The notes: generated by a model not told the origin, from the sequence alone. A DNA stretch of 64,000 nucleotides from Hallella colorans (GCF_003096815.1 NZ_QENY01000001.1:1-64000), one strand, 5' to 3'; positions 35,479 through 45,064 are shown, counted from the first letter of the stretch. Program-made: numbers and translations.

Positions 35479-37515
35479 TTACCAGAGTTGGAGCCTTTCG
35501 TTTTGTGGTATATACATTTTATTGTCTTTTTTCACGTTGAAAGCGTCATACCAAGCGTCTATATGAGGCAGGGCGCCATTGACACGCCATTTGCCAAGGG
35601 CATGGGGATCGCTTTTCACGCGATTTCGTATCTCTTGGTCTGTGATGTTTTGGCCCCACACTCCAGCGTAGGCGATGAAGAAACGCTGGTCTGGCGTAAA
35701 TCCATCGGCTGTCTTGAGCGGTTTCTTTTTGGTGGCGTTTTTGAAAGCGTTGTATGCCACTTGCAGTCCTCCGTGGTCAGCAAGGTTCTCGCCAAGCGTG
35801 AAACGGCCGTTGGAATGGAGACCTGGCAACACCTCAATGGCGTCAAAAAAGTCGGCGTATAGTTTGGCGCGCTGTTCAAATCCCTTGGCGTCTTGAGCTG
35901 TCCACCAGTCGTGCAGATTGCCATCCGCGTCATATTGCCGCCCCTGATCATCAAATCCATGAGTCATCTCGTGGCCAATAACCACGCCGATAGCTCCATA
36001 GTTGAAAGCCTTGTCTGCCTTGGGATCAAAGAATGGGCGTTGCAAAATTCCCGCTGGAAAGCATATCTCATTGGTGGTGGGATTGTAGTAGGCGTTGACG
36101 GTTTGCGGCGTCATGAACCACTCGTCGCGATCCACTGGCTTGCCAGCCTTCTCGCGAATGTGCTTGTCATGCTCGAAAAGGCGTGTGGCTAACACATTCT
36201 CGTAATAGCTCTTGGAGGGGTCGATAGTTAGCTTGGTGTAGTCGGTCCATTTATTTGGATAGCCTATTTTGACGTAAAATTTGTCGAGCTTGGCATGTGC
36301 GTTGGCTTTCGTGGAGTCGCTCATCCATACCTGTGCGTCAATGCGTTGGCCAAGACTAACCTGCAAATCGCGCACCAAATCTTCCATCATCTTCTTGCTC
36401 GACGCTGGGAAATAGCGCTCGCAATACATTTTTCCAAGTGCCTCGCCCATGGCGTTCTCCACTTGGTTGGTGGCGCGTTTCCAGAGAGGGTAGTCTTCTT
36501 TGCGGCCCTTCATTGTCTTGCCGAAGAAATCAAAGTTGGCCTCGCGCACTTCATCGCTCAAATATGACGCGGCGCTCATGATGACATCCCATTCCATCAG
36601 AGCTTTAAGTTCGTCTGCAGTGAGCAGCGCGACTATCTTGTCCAAGCCCTCGAAAAAAGCCGGTTGGCCTACTACCATCTCTTGGATATACTTGGTGTCG
36701 ACACCCTCGGCCTCCGAAAGTTTGACAAGACCGATGTTGGGATAGCGCTCGTCAAACTGCTTCAATGTCATCTTGTTGTAGTTGGCCTTGGGGTCTCGAA
36801 GCTCCACGTTGCTCTTTGAGATCAGCGCAAGCATGGTCTCAAAGCGGAACACGTCTTTGCTTTTGCGCTCGGCCGTGGCTTGCGGGAAACCGAAAAGTGT
36901 AAACATGCGGGCAATATGCTTCTTGTATGCCTCCCTTACGCTTACGGTAGCGGAGTCTGTGTTCACGTACCAATCTTTCTGTCCGAGTGTCAAGCCACCC
37001 TGACCAAGATTGAGAATGTTCATCGAAACATTTTTCTCATCTGCGCCAAAATAAGAATTGAAAGGCACGCCGTAACCAAATTTGGCATATTTCAACTGTA
37101 AGTTTCTCAATGCGTCAAGGCTTGTCGCGGACTCAATCTCGTCCAAGAGCGGTCTTACTGGAGCGACGCCCTCTTGGTTACGCCGCTTGATATCCATCGC
37201 GAGCTTATAAAAATCGCTTAGTTTTTTTTCTGTCGTCCCATCCTTGTATTTCTTTTTTGCGAGGTCTGTGAGGATGGTGTTCACTTGCTTGTTGACATTC
37301 TCCTGAAGCATGTCGAAACTGCCATAACGGCTGTAAGCGGCTGGCAATGGGTGCGAAGCCTGCCATCCACCGGTAGCGAACTGGTAAAAATTGTCCGCGG
37401 GATTGGCGCTTTTGTCCAAATTAGACAAATCCAATCCAGACTTACTCTGGGCGTTAACGCCCACCACTGGCGCCATAAACATCATGGCCATTGGTAAGAA
37501 TTGTTTTGTTCTCAT
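35479..37515 (-). CDS. M13-family metallopeptidase (PepO/neprilysin-like)
   Basis: A 678-residue zinc endopeptidase with signal peptide (about 1-22). The M13 N-terminal domain covers most of the length. The peptidase core has HEMTH (H515, E516, H519) and ENLAD (E576, D580), the third zinc ligand and its support. The NAYYNPTTNEICFPAGILQ segment binds the substrate backbone. The final Trp after WRVNGALPH fits family members. It should cut peptides of moderate length in the periplasm, as in Prevotella and Porphyromonas homologues. It has its own terminator and appears monocistronic. Confidence 0.93.
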   Translation of the reverse strand: MRTKQFLPMAMMFMAPVVGVNAQSKSGLDLSNLDKSANPADNFYQFATGGWQASHPLPAAYSRYGSFDMLQENVNKQVNTILTDLAKKKYKDGTTEKKLSDFYKLAMDIKRRNQEGVAPVRPLLDEIESATSLDALRNLQLKYAKFGYGVPFNSYFGADEKNVSMNILNLGQGGLTLGQKDWYVNTDSATVSVREAYKKHIARMFTLFGFPQATAERKSKDVFRFETMLALISKSNVELRDPKANYNKMTLKQFDERYPNIGLVKLSEAEGVDTKYIQEMVVGQPAFFEGLDKIVALLTADELKALMEWDVIMSAASYLSDEVREANFDFFGKTMKGRKEDYPLWKRATNQVENAMGEALGKMYCERYFPASSKKMMEDLVRDLQVSLGQRIDAQVWMSDSTKANAHAKLDKFYVKIGYPNKWTDYTKLTIDPSKSYYENVLATRLFEHDKHIREKAGKPVDRDEWFMTPQTVNAYYNPTTNEICFPAGILQRPFFDPKADKAFNYGAIGVVIGHEMTHGFDDQGRQYDADGNLHDWWTAQDAKGFEQRAKLYADFFDAIEVLPGLHSNGRFTLGENLADHGGLQVAYNAFKNATKKKPLKTADGFTPDQRFFIAYAGVWGQNITDQEIRNRVKSDPHALGKWRVNGALPHIDAWYDAFNVKKDNKMYIPQNERLQLW

Positions 37516-37601
37516 ACTATTTTAGGGTTAATATTAATATCTAAAATAAAAAAATGAAAGATAGACATACTGTCAAGAAGACAACCAACTAACGAGATGG
37601 C

Positions 37602-39542
37602 TTATTGTTCAAGCTGCTCAAGTTTTTCTGATAATGCCATCCAATTGTCATTTTCCTTGTCCAAAGCGGCTTTGGTTGAGGTGTACTCGGTGACCAACTC
37701 AATGTTCGAAGCGTTTTCAGGAAGCGCCAACAGTTGGTCTATCTGTTTGAGACGTCTCTCCATGCTGGCTATCTTGCTCTCCGAGTTCTCTACCGCACGA
37801 GCGGCTTTCTTGATTTTTTTTTGTTTTTCCTTGCGTTCCAAATAGTTCTGCTTGGTATCAGCAGATACGTCCTCGGGAGCCTCCTTGGGCTCGGCTTTGC
37901 TCGTTGTCGCATCCGCGATAGCCTCATGGATGGTCTCGGCGTTGTGAGATCGCAGATAATCGTATATGCCACCAAGGTGCTCCGTCACCTTGCCCCCCGC
38001 AAACTCATATACCTTTGACACCAATCCGTCAAGGAACTCGCGGTCGTGACTTACCACGATCACGGTACCATCAAACGCCTTGATGGCCTCTTTCAACACA
38101 TCTTTGGACTGCATGTCGAGGTGATTGGTAGGCTCGTCGAGTATCAACAGGTTGACCGGCTCAAGCAAGAGACGAATCATGGCCAATCGAGAACGCTCGC
38201 CACCAGACAGCACCTTAACCATCTTGTCCGATGTCTCGCCGCCAAACATGAACGCGCCAAGCAAATCGTTTATTTTCAATCGCATCTCGCCCGTGGCTAC
38301 ACGGTCTATGGTATCGAAAATAGTGACATTCTCATCAAGCAACTGCGCTTGGTTCTGCGCGAAGTAACCTATCTGGACATTGTGCCCCACCTTGAGTTTT
38401 CCAGTGAAGGGTATCTCCCCCATTATACATTTTACAAGAGTGGACTTGCCCTCCCCGTTCTTGCCCACGAAGGCCACTTTTTCGCCTCTGCGGATAGTCA
38501 ACGTGACATGGTCGAAAACGGTGTGTGAGCCGTAGTCTTTTCTCACCTCGTCGCATATCACCGGGAAGTCGCCCGAACGCAGGCATGGTGGAAACTTCAG
38601 GTGCATGGCTTTGTTGTCAACATCGTCGACGGTTACGGGCACAATCTTCTCCAATTGCCTGATGCGTTGTTGCACTTGCACGGCCTTGGTGGCTTGGTAG
38701 CGAAACCGCTCTATAAACGCCCGGGTGTCGGCAATCTCTTTTTGCTGGTTCTCGTAAGCTCGCAATTGCTGCTCACGGCGCTCTTGCCGCAACACCATGT
38801 AATGATCATAGCTTACCCGATAGTCTTCTATGTGACCGCACGTTATCTCTATTGTCCGATTTGTCACGTTGTTTATAAACGCGCGGTCGTGGCTAACCAA
38901 CACCACTGCCTTGGCGCTCTGCTCAAGAAATCGTTCTAACCACTGTATGCTTTCGATGTCAAGGTGGTTGGTAGGCTCGTCAAGTAGCAACACGTCGGGC
39001 TTGCGCAGCAAAATCTTCGCCAGCTCCACGCGCATGCGCCAGCCGCCCGAAAACTCTCGGGTGGGCCTGTCAAAATCGTCGGGCGTGAAGCCTAAGCCTA
39101 TAAGCGTGCGCTCCAACTCGGCCGCATAGTTTTCGCCTCCCATCATCATATACAGCTCATGTTCTTGTGCGAACCTATCCACAAGCGCCAAATATTCGTC
39201 ACTTTCATAATCGGTTCGCTCGCTCATCTCGCGTTGCATGCTCTCCAATTTGGCTTTCATGACCGCCTGACGAGAAAACGCCTTGCGCGTCTCTTCGTAC
39301 ACAGTGGTATCATCGGCAAGTTTCATCACCTGCGGCAGGTAGCCTATCGTGACATCATTGGGAATGGAAACAGAGCCTGAAGTGGGCTTTTGCAAACCAC
39401 AAAGTATTTTTAACATAGTGGATTTTCCCGCTCCATTCTTGCCCACCAACGCTATGCGGTCGCGCTCGTTTATCACGAAATTAACATCTTGGAATAGTGG
39501 GCGAACACCAAATTCCACCTTCAAGTTATCTATAGAAACCAT
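37602..39542 (-). CDS. ABC-F family ATP-binding protein (ribosome-associated type)
   Basis: A 646-residue protein with two ABC cassettes and no membrane domain. Walker A motifs are GKNGAGKST at 34-42 and GKNGEGKST at 360-368. Signature motifs FSGGWRMRVELAK and LSGGERSRLAMIR and Walker B/H-loop LLLDEPTNHLD occur in each half. A long linker of about 80 residues with basic helices lies between them, and a C-terminal coiled coil (about 560-646) follows. This layout matches housekeeping ABC-F proteins (Uup/EttA/YdiF type) that act on the ribosome, not antibiotic-resistance types specifically. A -7 element lies at 39569-39576. Confidence 0.92.
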   Translation of the reverse strand: MVSIDNLKVEFGVRPLFQDVNFVINERDRIALVGKNGAGKSTMLKILCGLQKPTSGSVSIPNDVTIGYLPQVMKLADDTTVYEETRKAFSRQAVMKAKLESMQREMSERTDYESDEYLALVDRFAQEHELYMMMGGENYAAELERTLIGLGFTPDDFDRPTREFSGGWRMRVELAKILLRKPDVLLLDEPTNHLDIESIQWLERFLEQSAKAVVLVSHDRAFINNVTNRTIEITCGHIEDYRVSYDHYMVLRQERREQQLRAYENQQKEIADTRAFIERFRYQATKAVQVQQRIRQLEKIVPVTVDDVDNKAMHLKFPPCLRSGDFPVICDEVRKDYGSHTVFDHVTLTIRRGEKVAFVGKNGEGKSTLVKCIMGEIPFTGKLKVGHNVQIGYFAQNQAQLLDENVTIFDTIDRVATGEMRLKINDLLGAFMFGGETSDKMVKVLSGGERSRLAMIRLLLEPVNLLILDEPTNHLDMQSKDVLKEAIKAFDGTVIVVSHDREFLDGLVSKVYEFAGGKVTEHLGGIYDYLRSHNAETIHEAIADATTSKAEPKEAPEDVSADTKQNYLERKEKQKKIKKAARAVENSESKIASMERRLKQIDQLLALPENASNIELVTEYTSTKAALDKENDNWMALSEKLEQLEQ

Positions 39543-39568
39543 TGTTCAATTTCCTGTTATTTGGCGAG

Positions 39569-39576
39569 CAAAGTTA
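39569..39576 (-). promoter_or_regulatory. -7 promoter element of the ABC-F gene
   Basis: The minus strand reads TAACTTTG, 26 bases before the ABC-F start. No convincing -33 box was found. Confidence 0.45.
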
Positions 39577-39630
39577 CAAAAAATACTCCATGATAGGCCA
39601 TATAAACATAACTTTTAAGTAATGCTTATG

Positions 39631-39693
39631 ACAATCCCAAGCTTTGTTCCTAAAATTATTTTCATGAATTTTAGGAACAAAGCTTGGGATTGT
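39631..39693. repeat. Perfect 27-bp inverted repeat with 9-base loop
   Basis: The left arm (39631-39657) and right arm (39667-39693) are exact reverse complements over 27 bases, each containing AAGCTTTG/CAAAGCTT, with the loop ATTTTCATG. It lies between the end of the capsule locus (39775) and the ABC-F promoter. Neither strand has a T tract after the stem, so it is not a textbook terminator, though it could still stop or protect the long capsule transcript. Confidence 0.8.
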
Positions 39694-39774
39694 GGGAAAT
39701 AAAAGAAAAAAAGTCTATGGAGAAGCAAGCTATACGACTTACGAAATGGGCCGTGCGCACGCATAAACAAGTCG

Positions 39775-41184
39775 TTAACCTATTGCCTCCTTAATCTTCG
39801 TCACTATAAACGCCGCGTCCTGCTCTGTTACGAGTGGGCCTGATGGCAAGCAAAGCCCCACTTTGAACAGCGATTCGCTCACGCCGTTGGTGTAACTTGG
39901 CGCTGTTGCGTAGCAAGGCTGTTTGTGCATGGGTTTCCAAAGCGGCCTGCTTTCTACGTTTGCTTGGTCGAGCCATACACGCATTGCTTCAACATTGTCG
40001 TTCGGCTCACAGTCGGTGCGCGCCTTATCCACATAGTGTATTACGCCAGCCGCCCCCCCTACGGCACTTTTCACTACCGTGTTGTAAGCGTTTTCCATGC
40101 CCTTGACTTTCACGTCAGGGTCTATCGTGATGGTGTTGAGCCAAAAATTAGAATCTGACAAAGGGGAAGGGTTGTCATGAAAGGTGATGCCGTCCATTGT
40201 TTTGAAAGCGTTGGCATACAACTTGGCCAACCTGCGGTGATGGGCCACGTGCTCGTCAAGCACAGTCAGCTGCCCACGACCGATACCGGCACAAATGTTG
40301 CTCAAGCGATAGTTGTAACCAATTTTCTCGTGCTGGTAGTAGGGATAGCCCTCCCGGGCTTGGGTGGCATAGAACATGATGTTGTTACGAGCCGCTTCGT
40401 CGGGGCAAACCAACGCCCCCCCACCCGACGTGGTGATCATCTTATTGCCGTTGAAGCTGAGCACGCCATATTGCCCAAAAGTGCCGCACGCCCTACCATC
40501 GTAACGCGAGCCAAGCCCCTCGGCGGCATCTTCCACGATTGGTATGCCATGTTTATCTGCCACGGCCATAATCTCTCTCATCTTGGCTGGCATGCCATAA
40601 AGATGCACCACGATAATGGCTTTAGGCTTTTTGCCCGTTTTTTTCATCCTGTCCTTGATGGCAGTCTCCAACAGTTCCGGATCCATATTCCACGTGTCGC
40701 GCTCGGAATCGACAAACACTGGCGTGGCACCAAGATATGTCACGGGGTGGGATGAGGCACAAAAGGTGAAGCTCTGGCAAATGACCTCATCGCCGGCCTT
40801 GACACCCACGCCGATGAGCGCCAGATGCACGGCCGCCGTACCTGAAGCCAACGCTACCACCTGCTTGTCCTTCAACCGGTCGTCACCCTCCTGCCACAAC
40901 CTCTCTGGGTTGTTCTCATGCGGCTCGATACTCTGGGGATAATCCTCCTCTGAGAAATCTCTCACGGTACAAGCATCTCTTTTATCCGTCTTCTCCGGTT
41001 TACTCTCCCCCCTCCTGCCAGAGGGGACGGTGGATGCGACAAACCGCTTCAAGTCTTCCTCAAATCCATTCACATTCGGGCCCAACGGCACCACCCAATT
41101 GGTGTCGAATGCCTCTTTGATATACTTTTGCTCATTGCCCGACATGTGAGCCAGGCAAAGAATAATACGTTTTTCAGGTTTCAT
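39775..41184 (-). CDS. DegT/DnrJ/EryC1-family sugar aminotransferase with an extra internal segment
   Basis: A 469-residue PLP enzyme that transfers an amino group to a keto-sugar nucleotide for capsule synthesis. Conserved parts are ALASGTAAVHLAL, EDAAEGLGS, and SFNGNKMITTSGGG with the PLP-binding Lys. The end (ESRPLWKPMHKQP) is typical. Residues about 51-106 interrupt the normal path from the first helix to the ALASGTAA strand. The segment is rich in Pro, Gly, Arg, Glu and Lys, and its DNA contains the hairpin CCCCTC-CTGCCA-GAGGGG (41009-41026). It looks like an in-frame insertion. It is the last gene of the capsule locus in transcription order. Confidence 0.9.
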   Translation of the reverse strand: MKPEKRIILCLAHMSGNEQKYIKEAFDTNWVVPLGPNVNGFEEDLKRFVASTVPSGRRGESKPEKTDKRDACTVRDFSEEDYPQSIEPHENNPERLWQEGDDRLKDKQVVALASGTAAVHLALIGVGVKAGDEVICQSFTFCASSHPVTYLGATPVFVDSERDTWNMDPELLETAIKDRMKKTGKKPKAIIVVHLYGMPAKMREIMAVADKHGIPIVEDAAEGLGSRYDGRACGTFGQYGVLSFNGNKMITTSGGGALVCPDEAARNNIMFYATQAREGYPYYQHEKIGYNYRLSNICAGIGRGQLTVLDEHVAHHRRLAKLYANAFKTMDGITFHDNPSPLSDSNFWLNTITIDPDVKVKGMENAYNTVVKSAVGGAAGVIHYVDKARTDCEPNDNVEAMRVWLDQANVESRPLWKPMHKQPCYATAPSYTNGVSESLFKVGLCLPSGPLVTEQDAAFIVTKIKEAIG

Positions 41185-41311
41185 ATTTATTGTTTTTGTT
41201 TCTTCAAATGTGCTACACCAAAAGATAAGGGGCTATCAAAAATAACCTTTGCATTATGATTTGCCGATCCTTAACACGCTTTACGAACATCCTGCTATTC
41301 ACTTTTCCGAT

Positions 41312-41959
41312 TTAGACTAATGGCACTATTTGCGCAAGACTGTCTACCATCATTGACGGCAGATTTACCTCCGGCACTTCTACTGTCTGCGAATGAATAT
41401 TCATGCCATTGTCCTTCAGACAAAAGGTTACCCACCCAAGCATGTTAGGTGCGATAAAATCTTTCCTTAAATTATCCCCTACATAGACATAATGTGCTCC
41501 AGGATACTTTCGCATGAAATAAAGATATGGTTGGTATGCAGGCTTGGTATAACCTGATTCTTCTGATATAAGGATGTCTTCACGATCGATGAAATCCAAC
41601 AAATGTAATGCATAAATTTTATTCCACTGCTGAGTATTCCGACCATCAGAGATGATACCCATCCGAATACTCCTCTCGTATAAAGACTTCAACAGCGTAC
41701 ATGCATCTTTCGAAAGAAAAATTAACGGTTTATGATTACGATAGATCTTCAGCAAATCTGCTACTGTTTGGGACAAGTTACAATTCTCAATTACCTTTTC
41801 AAAAGCATTTTCTCCAGCTAAATAGGCTTTAATCATAATATCGTAAGCCTCAGGGACATTCACCGTCCGAGCAATTTCATGATAGGCTGACTTGAGGAAC
41901 TCAATTTCTTTGTACAACGTATCGTCCAAATCAAACACGACTACCTTACTGAGCATCAT
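41312..41959 (-). CDS. HAD-superfamily hydrolase
   Basis: A 215-residue phosphatase-like protein. Motif I is FDLDDTLY (nucleophile D10, acid/base D12), motif II is the Ser in MGIISDGR, motif III is the Lys in GYTKPAYQP, and motif IV is YVYVGDNLRKDF. A helical cap lies between motifs I and II. Its start overlaps the end of the ATP-grasp gene by 14 bases. HAD and ATP-grasp genes often occur as a pair beside the initiating sugar transferase in Bacteroidota capsule loci. The substrate, probably a phosphorylated sugar intermediate, is unknown. Confidence 0.85.
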   Translation of the reverse strand: MMLSKVVVFDLDDTLYKEIEFLKSAYHEIARTVNVPEAYDIMIKAYLAGENAFEKVIENCNLSQTVADLLKIYRNHKPLIFLSKDACTLLKSLYERSIRMGIISDGRNTQQWNKIYALHLLDFIDREDILISEESGYTKPAYQPYLYFMRKYPGAHYVYVGDNLRKDFIAPNMLGWVTFCLKDNGMNIHSQTVEVPEVNLPSMMVDSLAQIVPLV

Positions 41960-42914
41960 ATACGATCACCTCCCTATCATAACGTAACATTAACGTATTG
42001 GAAGTCCATTCTTCACTGTAATCAATATCTTCGCCAAGCAAATACTCACGAATAATATTACCTGGAAAATTAGCATGCGCCCAATACGACAAGGGGTACC
42101 CTCCTCCAAAGCGGGGGTTGATCTCTATGCCGTAAATACGATGATCGTCTTCACGATAAAAAAGTTGAATACAAATGGTGCCGATAACTCCAGGAAGATA
42201 GTCCATCCTCTCCTTAAGATAATTGACAATAGCATTCCTACGGGTAATTCCTTTGTTAATTTCACCTGCCCGAATCTTGATGCGCTCGCGGGGGACTATG
42301 CTCTTAACGCAATTATCCTTGCCATAATACATATCAACTGTAAACTCCTTGAAATCATCAGTATCAATATATTCCGTAAAGATGAGCTTCTCATCATTTA
42401 GGATATCTGATGTCAGATCCTCCGGCTTTCGAATAATGTGGAGATTAGTGCTGAGCGAACCATCGTATGGCTTTGCAAACATGGGAAACACAGGGGCGTG
42501 CTTGTCTAACAATCGCGGATAGTGAATATCTAAACTGTCAAATAAAACCATTGTTTTGCGTTTATCACGACACATTTTTATAAAGTCAGGTGCCGAAACC
42601 ATCACTTGAATACCCTCTTCTCTAAATTGCATTTCATGCTGAGAAAGAACAAGAAGCTCTGTGTCAATCGTTGGTACAATGATACCAATATCATTTTTTT
42701 TGCAAAGAGCTATGAGCTCTTCGATATATTCAGGCTTGGTACATCGGCAAATAGGAAAGCAATGATCTGAAATAAAACCTGCTGGTGCCATCGAAGGATT
42801 AAGATCTGCACTGTATATTTTTGAATGTAGCCCAAGCTCCTTGATTGACTTCTGAAAAATCTCTGTCAAGACAACACGTTGTCCGACAGAGGTTATTAAT
42901 ATATTTTCTTTCAT
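41946..42914 (-). CDS. ATP-grasp enzyme (carbamoyl-phosphate-synthase-like)
   Basis: A 322-residue protein. It has an N-terminal Rossmann-like preATP-grasp part (NILITSVGQRVVL at residues 4-16), a central ATP-binding part with FPMFAKPYDGSLS as the glycine-rich segment, and the metal-binding YGIEINPRFGGGYPLS near 262-277. Such enzymes join a carboxylate to an amine or similar group using ATP. In capsule loci they may add an amino acid or acyl group to a sugar, but the reaction here is not known. It is translationally coupled to the HAD hydrolase and starts 11 bases after the sugar transferase stop. Confidence 0.85.
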   Translation of the reverse strand: MKENILITSVGQRVVLTEIFQKSIKELGLHSKIYSADLNPSMAPAGFISDHCFPICRCTKPEYIEELIALCKKNDIGIIVPTIDTELLVLSQHEMQFREEGIQVMVSAPDFIKMCRDKRKTMVLFDSLDIHYPRLLDKHAPVFPMFAKPYDGSLSTNLHIIRKPEDLTSDILNDEKLIFTEYIDTDDFKEFTVDMYYGKDNCVKSIVPRERIKIRAGEINKGITRRNAIVNYLKERMDYLPGVIGTICIQLFYREDDHRIYGIEINPRFGGGYPLSYWAHANFPGNIIREYLLGEDIDYSEEWTSNTLMLRYDREVIVYDAQ

Positions 42915-42925
42915 AATGATAATAT

Positions 42926-43534
42926 CTAATTATGGCCATTGAAGGGCTCCATCGTTGCATTGCCCTCCTGAGAAATTCCACTACGCAGGAATACTGTTTT
43001 AATAGTGTTAAGAACAACCTTGGTATCAGTGATGAACGACACATGATCCACATACCAAACATCATACTCGAACTTCTGCGACCATGAAATAGCATTTCTA
43101 CCATGACATTGTGCCCACCCCGTAATTCCAGGTCGGACCTCATGGCGACGGGCCTGCTTTTCGGAATAAAGAGGAAGGTACTGGGGCAAGAGAGGACGGG
43201 GACCGATGAGTGCCATATCACCCTTCAACACATTGATGAGCTGCGGCAGTTCATCTATTGAGGTAGAGCGTACGAATCGTCCTACAGAAGTGAGGCGTTG
43301 TGCATCGGGCAGCAACTCACCATCAGCACCTCTTTCATCTGTCATTGTCTTGAATTTGATAACCTTAAATATTTTTGCTTTCCAACCCGGTCGTTCTTGG
43401 AGAAAGAATACGCCGGCACCCTTGTTGGCAAAGTGCAGCCATACAGTGACTATCAGCAATAAAGGAGAGATGCATACAAGAACGGTAAGTGCAATACAAA
43501 AATCCAAAATGCGTTTGAAGAAATATTGATACAT
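42926..43534 (-). CDS. Initiating phospho-sugar transferase (PglC/WcaJ-type)
   Basis: A 202-residue monotopic membrane protein that transfers a phospho-sugar from a UDP-sugar to undecaprenyl phosphate, starting the repeat unit. One N-terminal membrane helix (about 12-33) precedes the bacterial sugar transferase domain with VFFLQERPGWKAKIFKVIKF reduced to its core, KFKTM, the SIDELPQLINVLKGDM helix and GPRPLLPQYLPLY. Short length and the single helix place it in the PglC group. The neighbouring DegT aminotransferase suggests that the first sugar may be an amino sugar of the bacillosamine or related kind, which is inference. Confidence 0.93.
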   Translation of the reverse strand: MYQYFFKRILDFCIALTVLVCISPLLLIVTVWLHFANKGAGVFFLQERPGWKAKIFKVIKFKTMTDERGADGELLPDAQRLTSVGRFVRSTSIDELPQLINVLKGDMALIGPRPLLPQYLPLYSEKQARRHEVRPGITGWAQCHGRNAISWSQKFEYDVWYVDHVSFITDTKVVLNTIKTVFLRSGISQEGNATMEPFNGHN

Positions 43535-43724
43535 AATGCTTGAAGTTTTATCATGGCCACACTTACCTCCTTGCTACAACATTCAAAATTAGGTTTACAA
43601 GGAAACTTGGCCTAACACAATGGTTAATCCTCTATGGTTAGTCCAACGCTTGGTCTATGCGCTGAGCAAAACCAGTTTTCGATGAGAATGGGTAGTAGCC
43701 TGACTCATGAATTTCCCCAAAATC

Positions 43725-43768
43725 CCTGTATGAGGGATACTTTTATGTAGTTTCGTCCCTCACACAGG
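43725..43768. terminator. Possible bidirectional hairpin inside the capsule locus
   Basis: CCTGTATGAGGGA (43725-43737) pairs with TCCCTCACACAGG (43756-43768), 12 of 13 positions. The plus-strand side continues with AATTTTT, and the minus-strand side with GATTTT. It lies 12 bases beyond the stop of the glycosyltransferase at 43781 and ahead of the sugar transferase, so it may attenuate the leftward transcript. Confidence 0.5.
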
Positions 43769-43780
43769 AATTTTTGCGAA

Positions 43781-45064
43781 TCATAACCCAGCATACATTT
43801 GCCTTAACGCCTCCCACACATCACGCTGCTCATAGCGTTCTTGGATTAACCTCCTACTGTTGGCGGCCATTCTGTTGGTATTGTCAGCGTTCTTGATAAA
43901 ATTGCACATTGATTGGTAGAGTGCCTTTGCCATGGGCGAGGAGAAACCGTCTGCTTGTGGGTCGTCCGAGGCAAACTGTATGAGATGGCCGTGACGATCG
44001 ACCGGCGCTGGGATGATGACACCATTCTCACCATCAATGATGATCTCGTTGCAGCCATTGATGTTGGTGACGATACAAGGCAACTCCATCGCTCCCGCCT
44101 CCATGGGTACATTGGGGAAACCCTCCCTGTAACTCGGAAACACCAACGCGTCGGCCGCAAGCAGGTAGGAGCGCACATCTTTTTGGAGTCCTGCATAGAA
44201 CACGGCGGCGGAATCGCTCAAAAAACGTTGTGCCTCCGGAGTAATGTTGCCACCGCTTTGCACCTCCTTTTCTCCCACAATCAGGAGCTTGGGTTGCCGT
44301 GGCAGGTCTGCGGAATGCCTCACCAATCGGCTCATCACCTCCGCCAACTCGTTAATGCCCTTGTCTCTCACCATGCGGGCAATAAGGATAAAAACGAAAT
44401 CATGGTCTGTATATCCCAACTTTTGGCGCATATACCTGCGCCCGTCAAAGGGCGTGGCATCCTCCATCAACCGAGTTTCCTTGTTCTCTGCTCGCAACAA
44501 CTCGCTCGTGACCTCGCGTGACAGGTAAGAAGTGTTCTTCCCATTGATGTTACCATGATGTACCACTTGTAGTTGCTTCCCCGTGATTCTGTCCTCCCTC
44601 AACGCTCGTTTCACGCCTTCGCCTTCGGGTATGACACGGTTGGCGCAGCAACATGTCACGCGTTCCATCGTCTTCAATATAGTGCGCAGCATGCCGGTCG
44701 TGGCTTGGTAGCGCAGCCCCGTCACGGTGTATATACGGTTCGGCACGCGTGCGACCCATGCAGCCACCATAGCCAACAGTGACCCTTTGGGCGTGTTGGC
44801 ATGTACGCACCACGGCTTTTCGCGCCTAAAAAGTCGCCACAAAAACCACAAGGCCTTGATATCCTTGCCTATACTGATAGGTCGTTCCAAAGGAGCGTCA
44901 ATAACCCGTATGCCCTCTCGCGCAGCAACCTCGTCGAGCACACCAGTGTCTTTAGCTACCCCCACCACCTCATAATATTGATTGAGATATTTGAGTTGCC
45001 CCCTTAGCAGCGAGTCCAGACTGATGTCGGCCGTGGTTACACGAATTAGTTTCTTCTTTTTCAT
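43781..45064 (-). CDS. Glycosyltransferase, family 4 type
   Basis: A 427-residue GT-B enzyme. The frame is open 58 codons further upstream, but the Met at 45064 (MKKKKLIRVTTADISL) starts the family-like sequence. The N-terminal domain shows VHANTPKGSLLAMVAAWVA, and the C-terminal nucleotide-binding domain shows FILIARMVRDKGINEL, LVFPSYREGFPNVPMEAGAM condensed to the EGFPNVPMEA motif, and GENGVII. It adds one sugar to the lipid-linked unit on the cytoplasmic side. It resembles the enzymes that act second after PglC. Donor and acceptor are not predictable. Confidence 0.9.
   Translation of the reverse strand: MKKKKLIRVTTADISLDSLLRGQLKYLNQYYEVVGVAKDTGVLDEVAAREGIRVIDAPLERPISIGKDIKALWFLWRLFRREKPWCVHANTPKGSLLAMVAAWVARVPNRIYTVTGLRYQATTGMLRTILKTMERVTCCCANRVIPEGEGVKRALREDRITGKQLQVVHHGNINGKNTSYLSREVTSELLRAENKETRLMEDATPFDGRRYMRQKLGYTDHDFVFILIARMVRDKGINELAEVMSRLVRHSADLPRQPKLLIVGEKEVQSGGNITPEAQRFLSDSAAVFYAGLQKDVRSYLLAADALVFPSYREGFPNVPMEAGAMELPCIVTNINGCNEIIIDGENGVIIPAPVDRHGHLIQFASDDPQADGFSSPMAKALYQSMCNFIKNADNTNRMAANSRRLIQERYEQRDVWEALRQMYAGL

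Noticed and set aside
39631-39693. Invertible capsule promoter of the Bacteroides fragilis kind
   Set aside because: Those have inverted repeats separated by a promoter segment of well over 100 bases. Here the spacer is only 9 bases and the site is at the downstream end of the locus.
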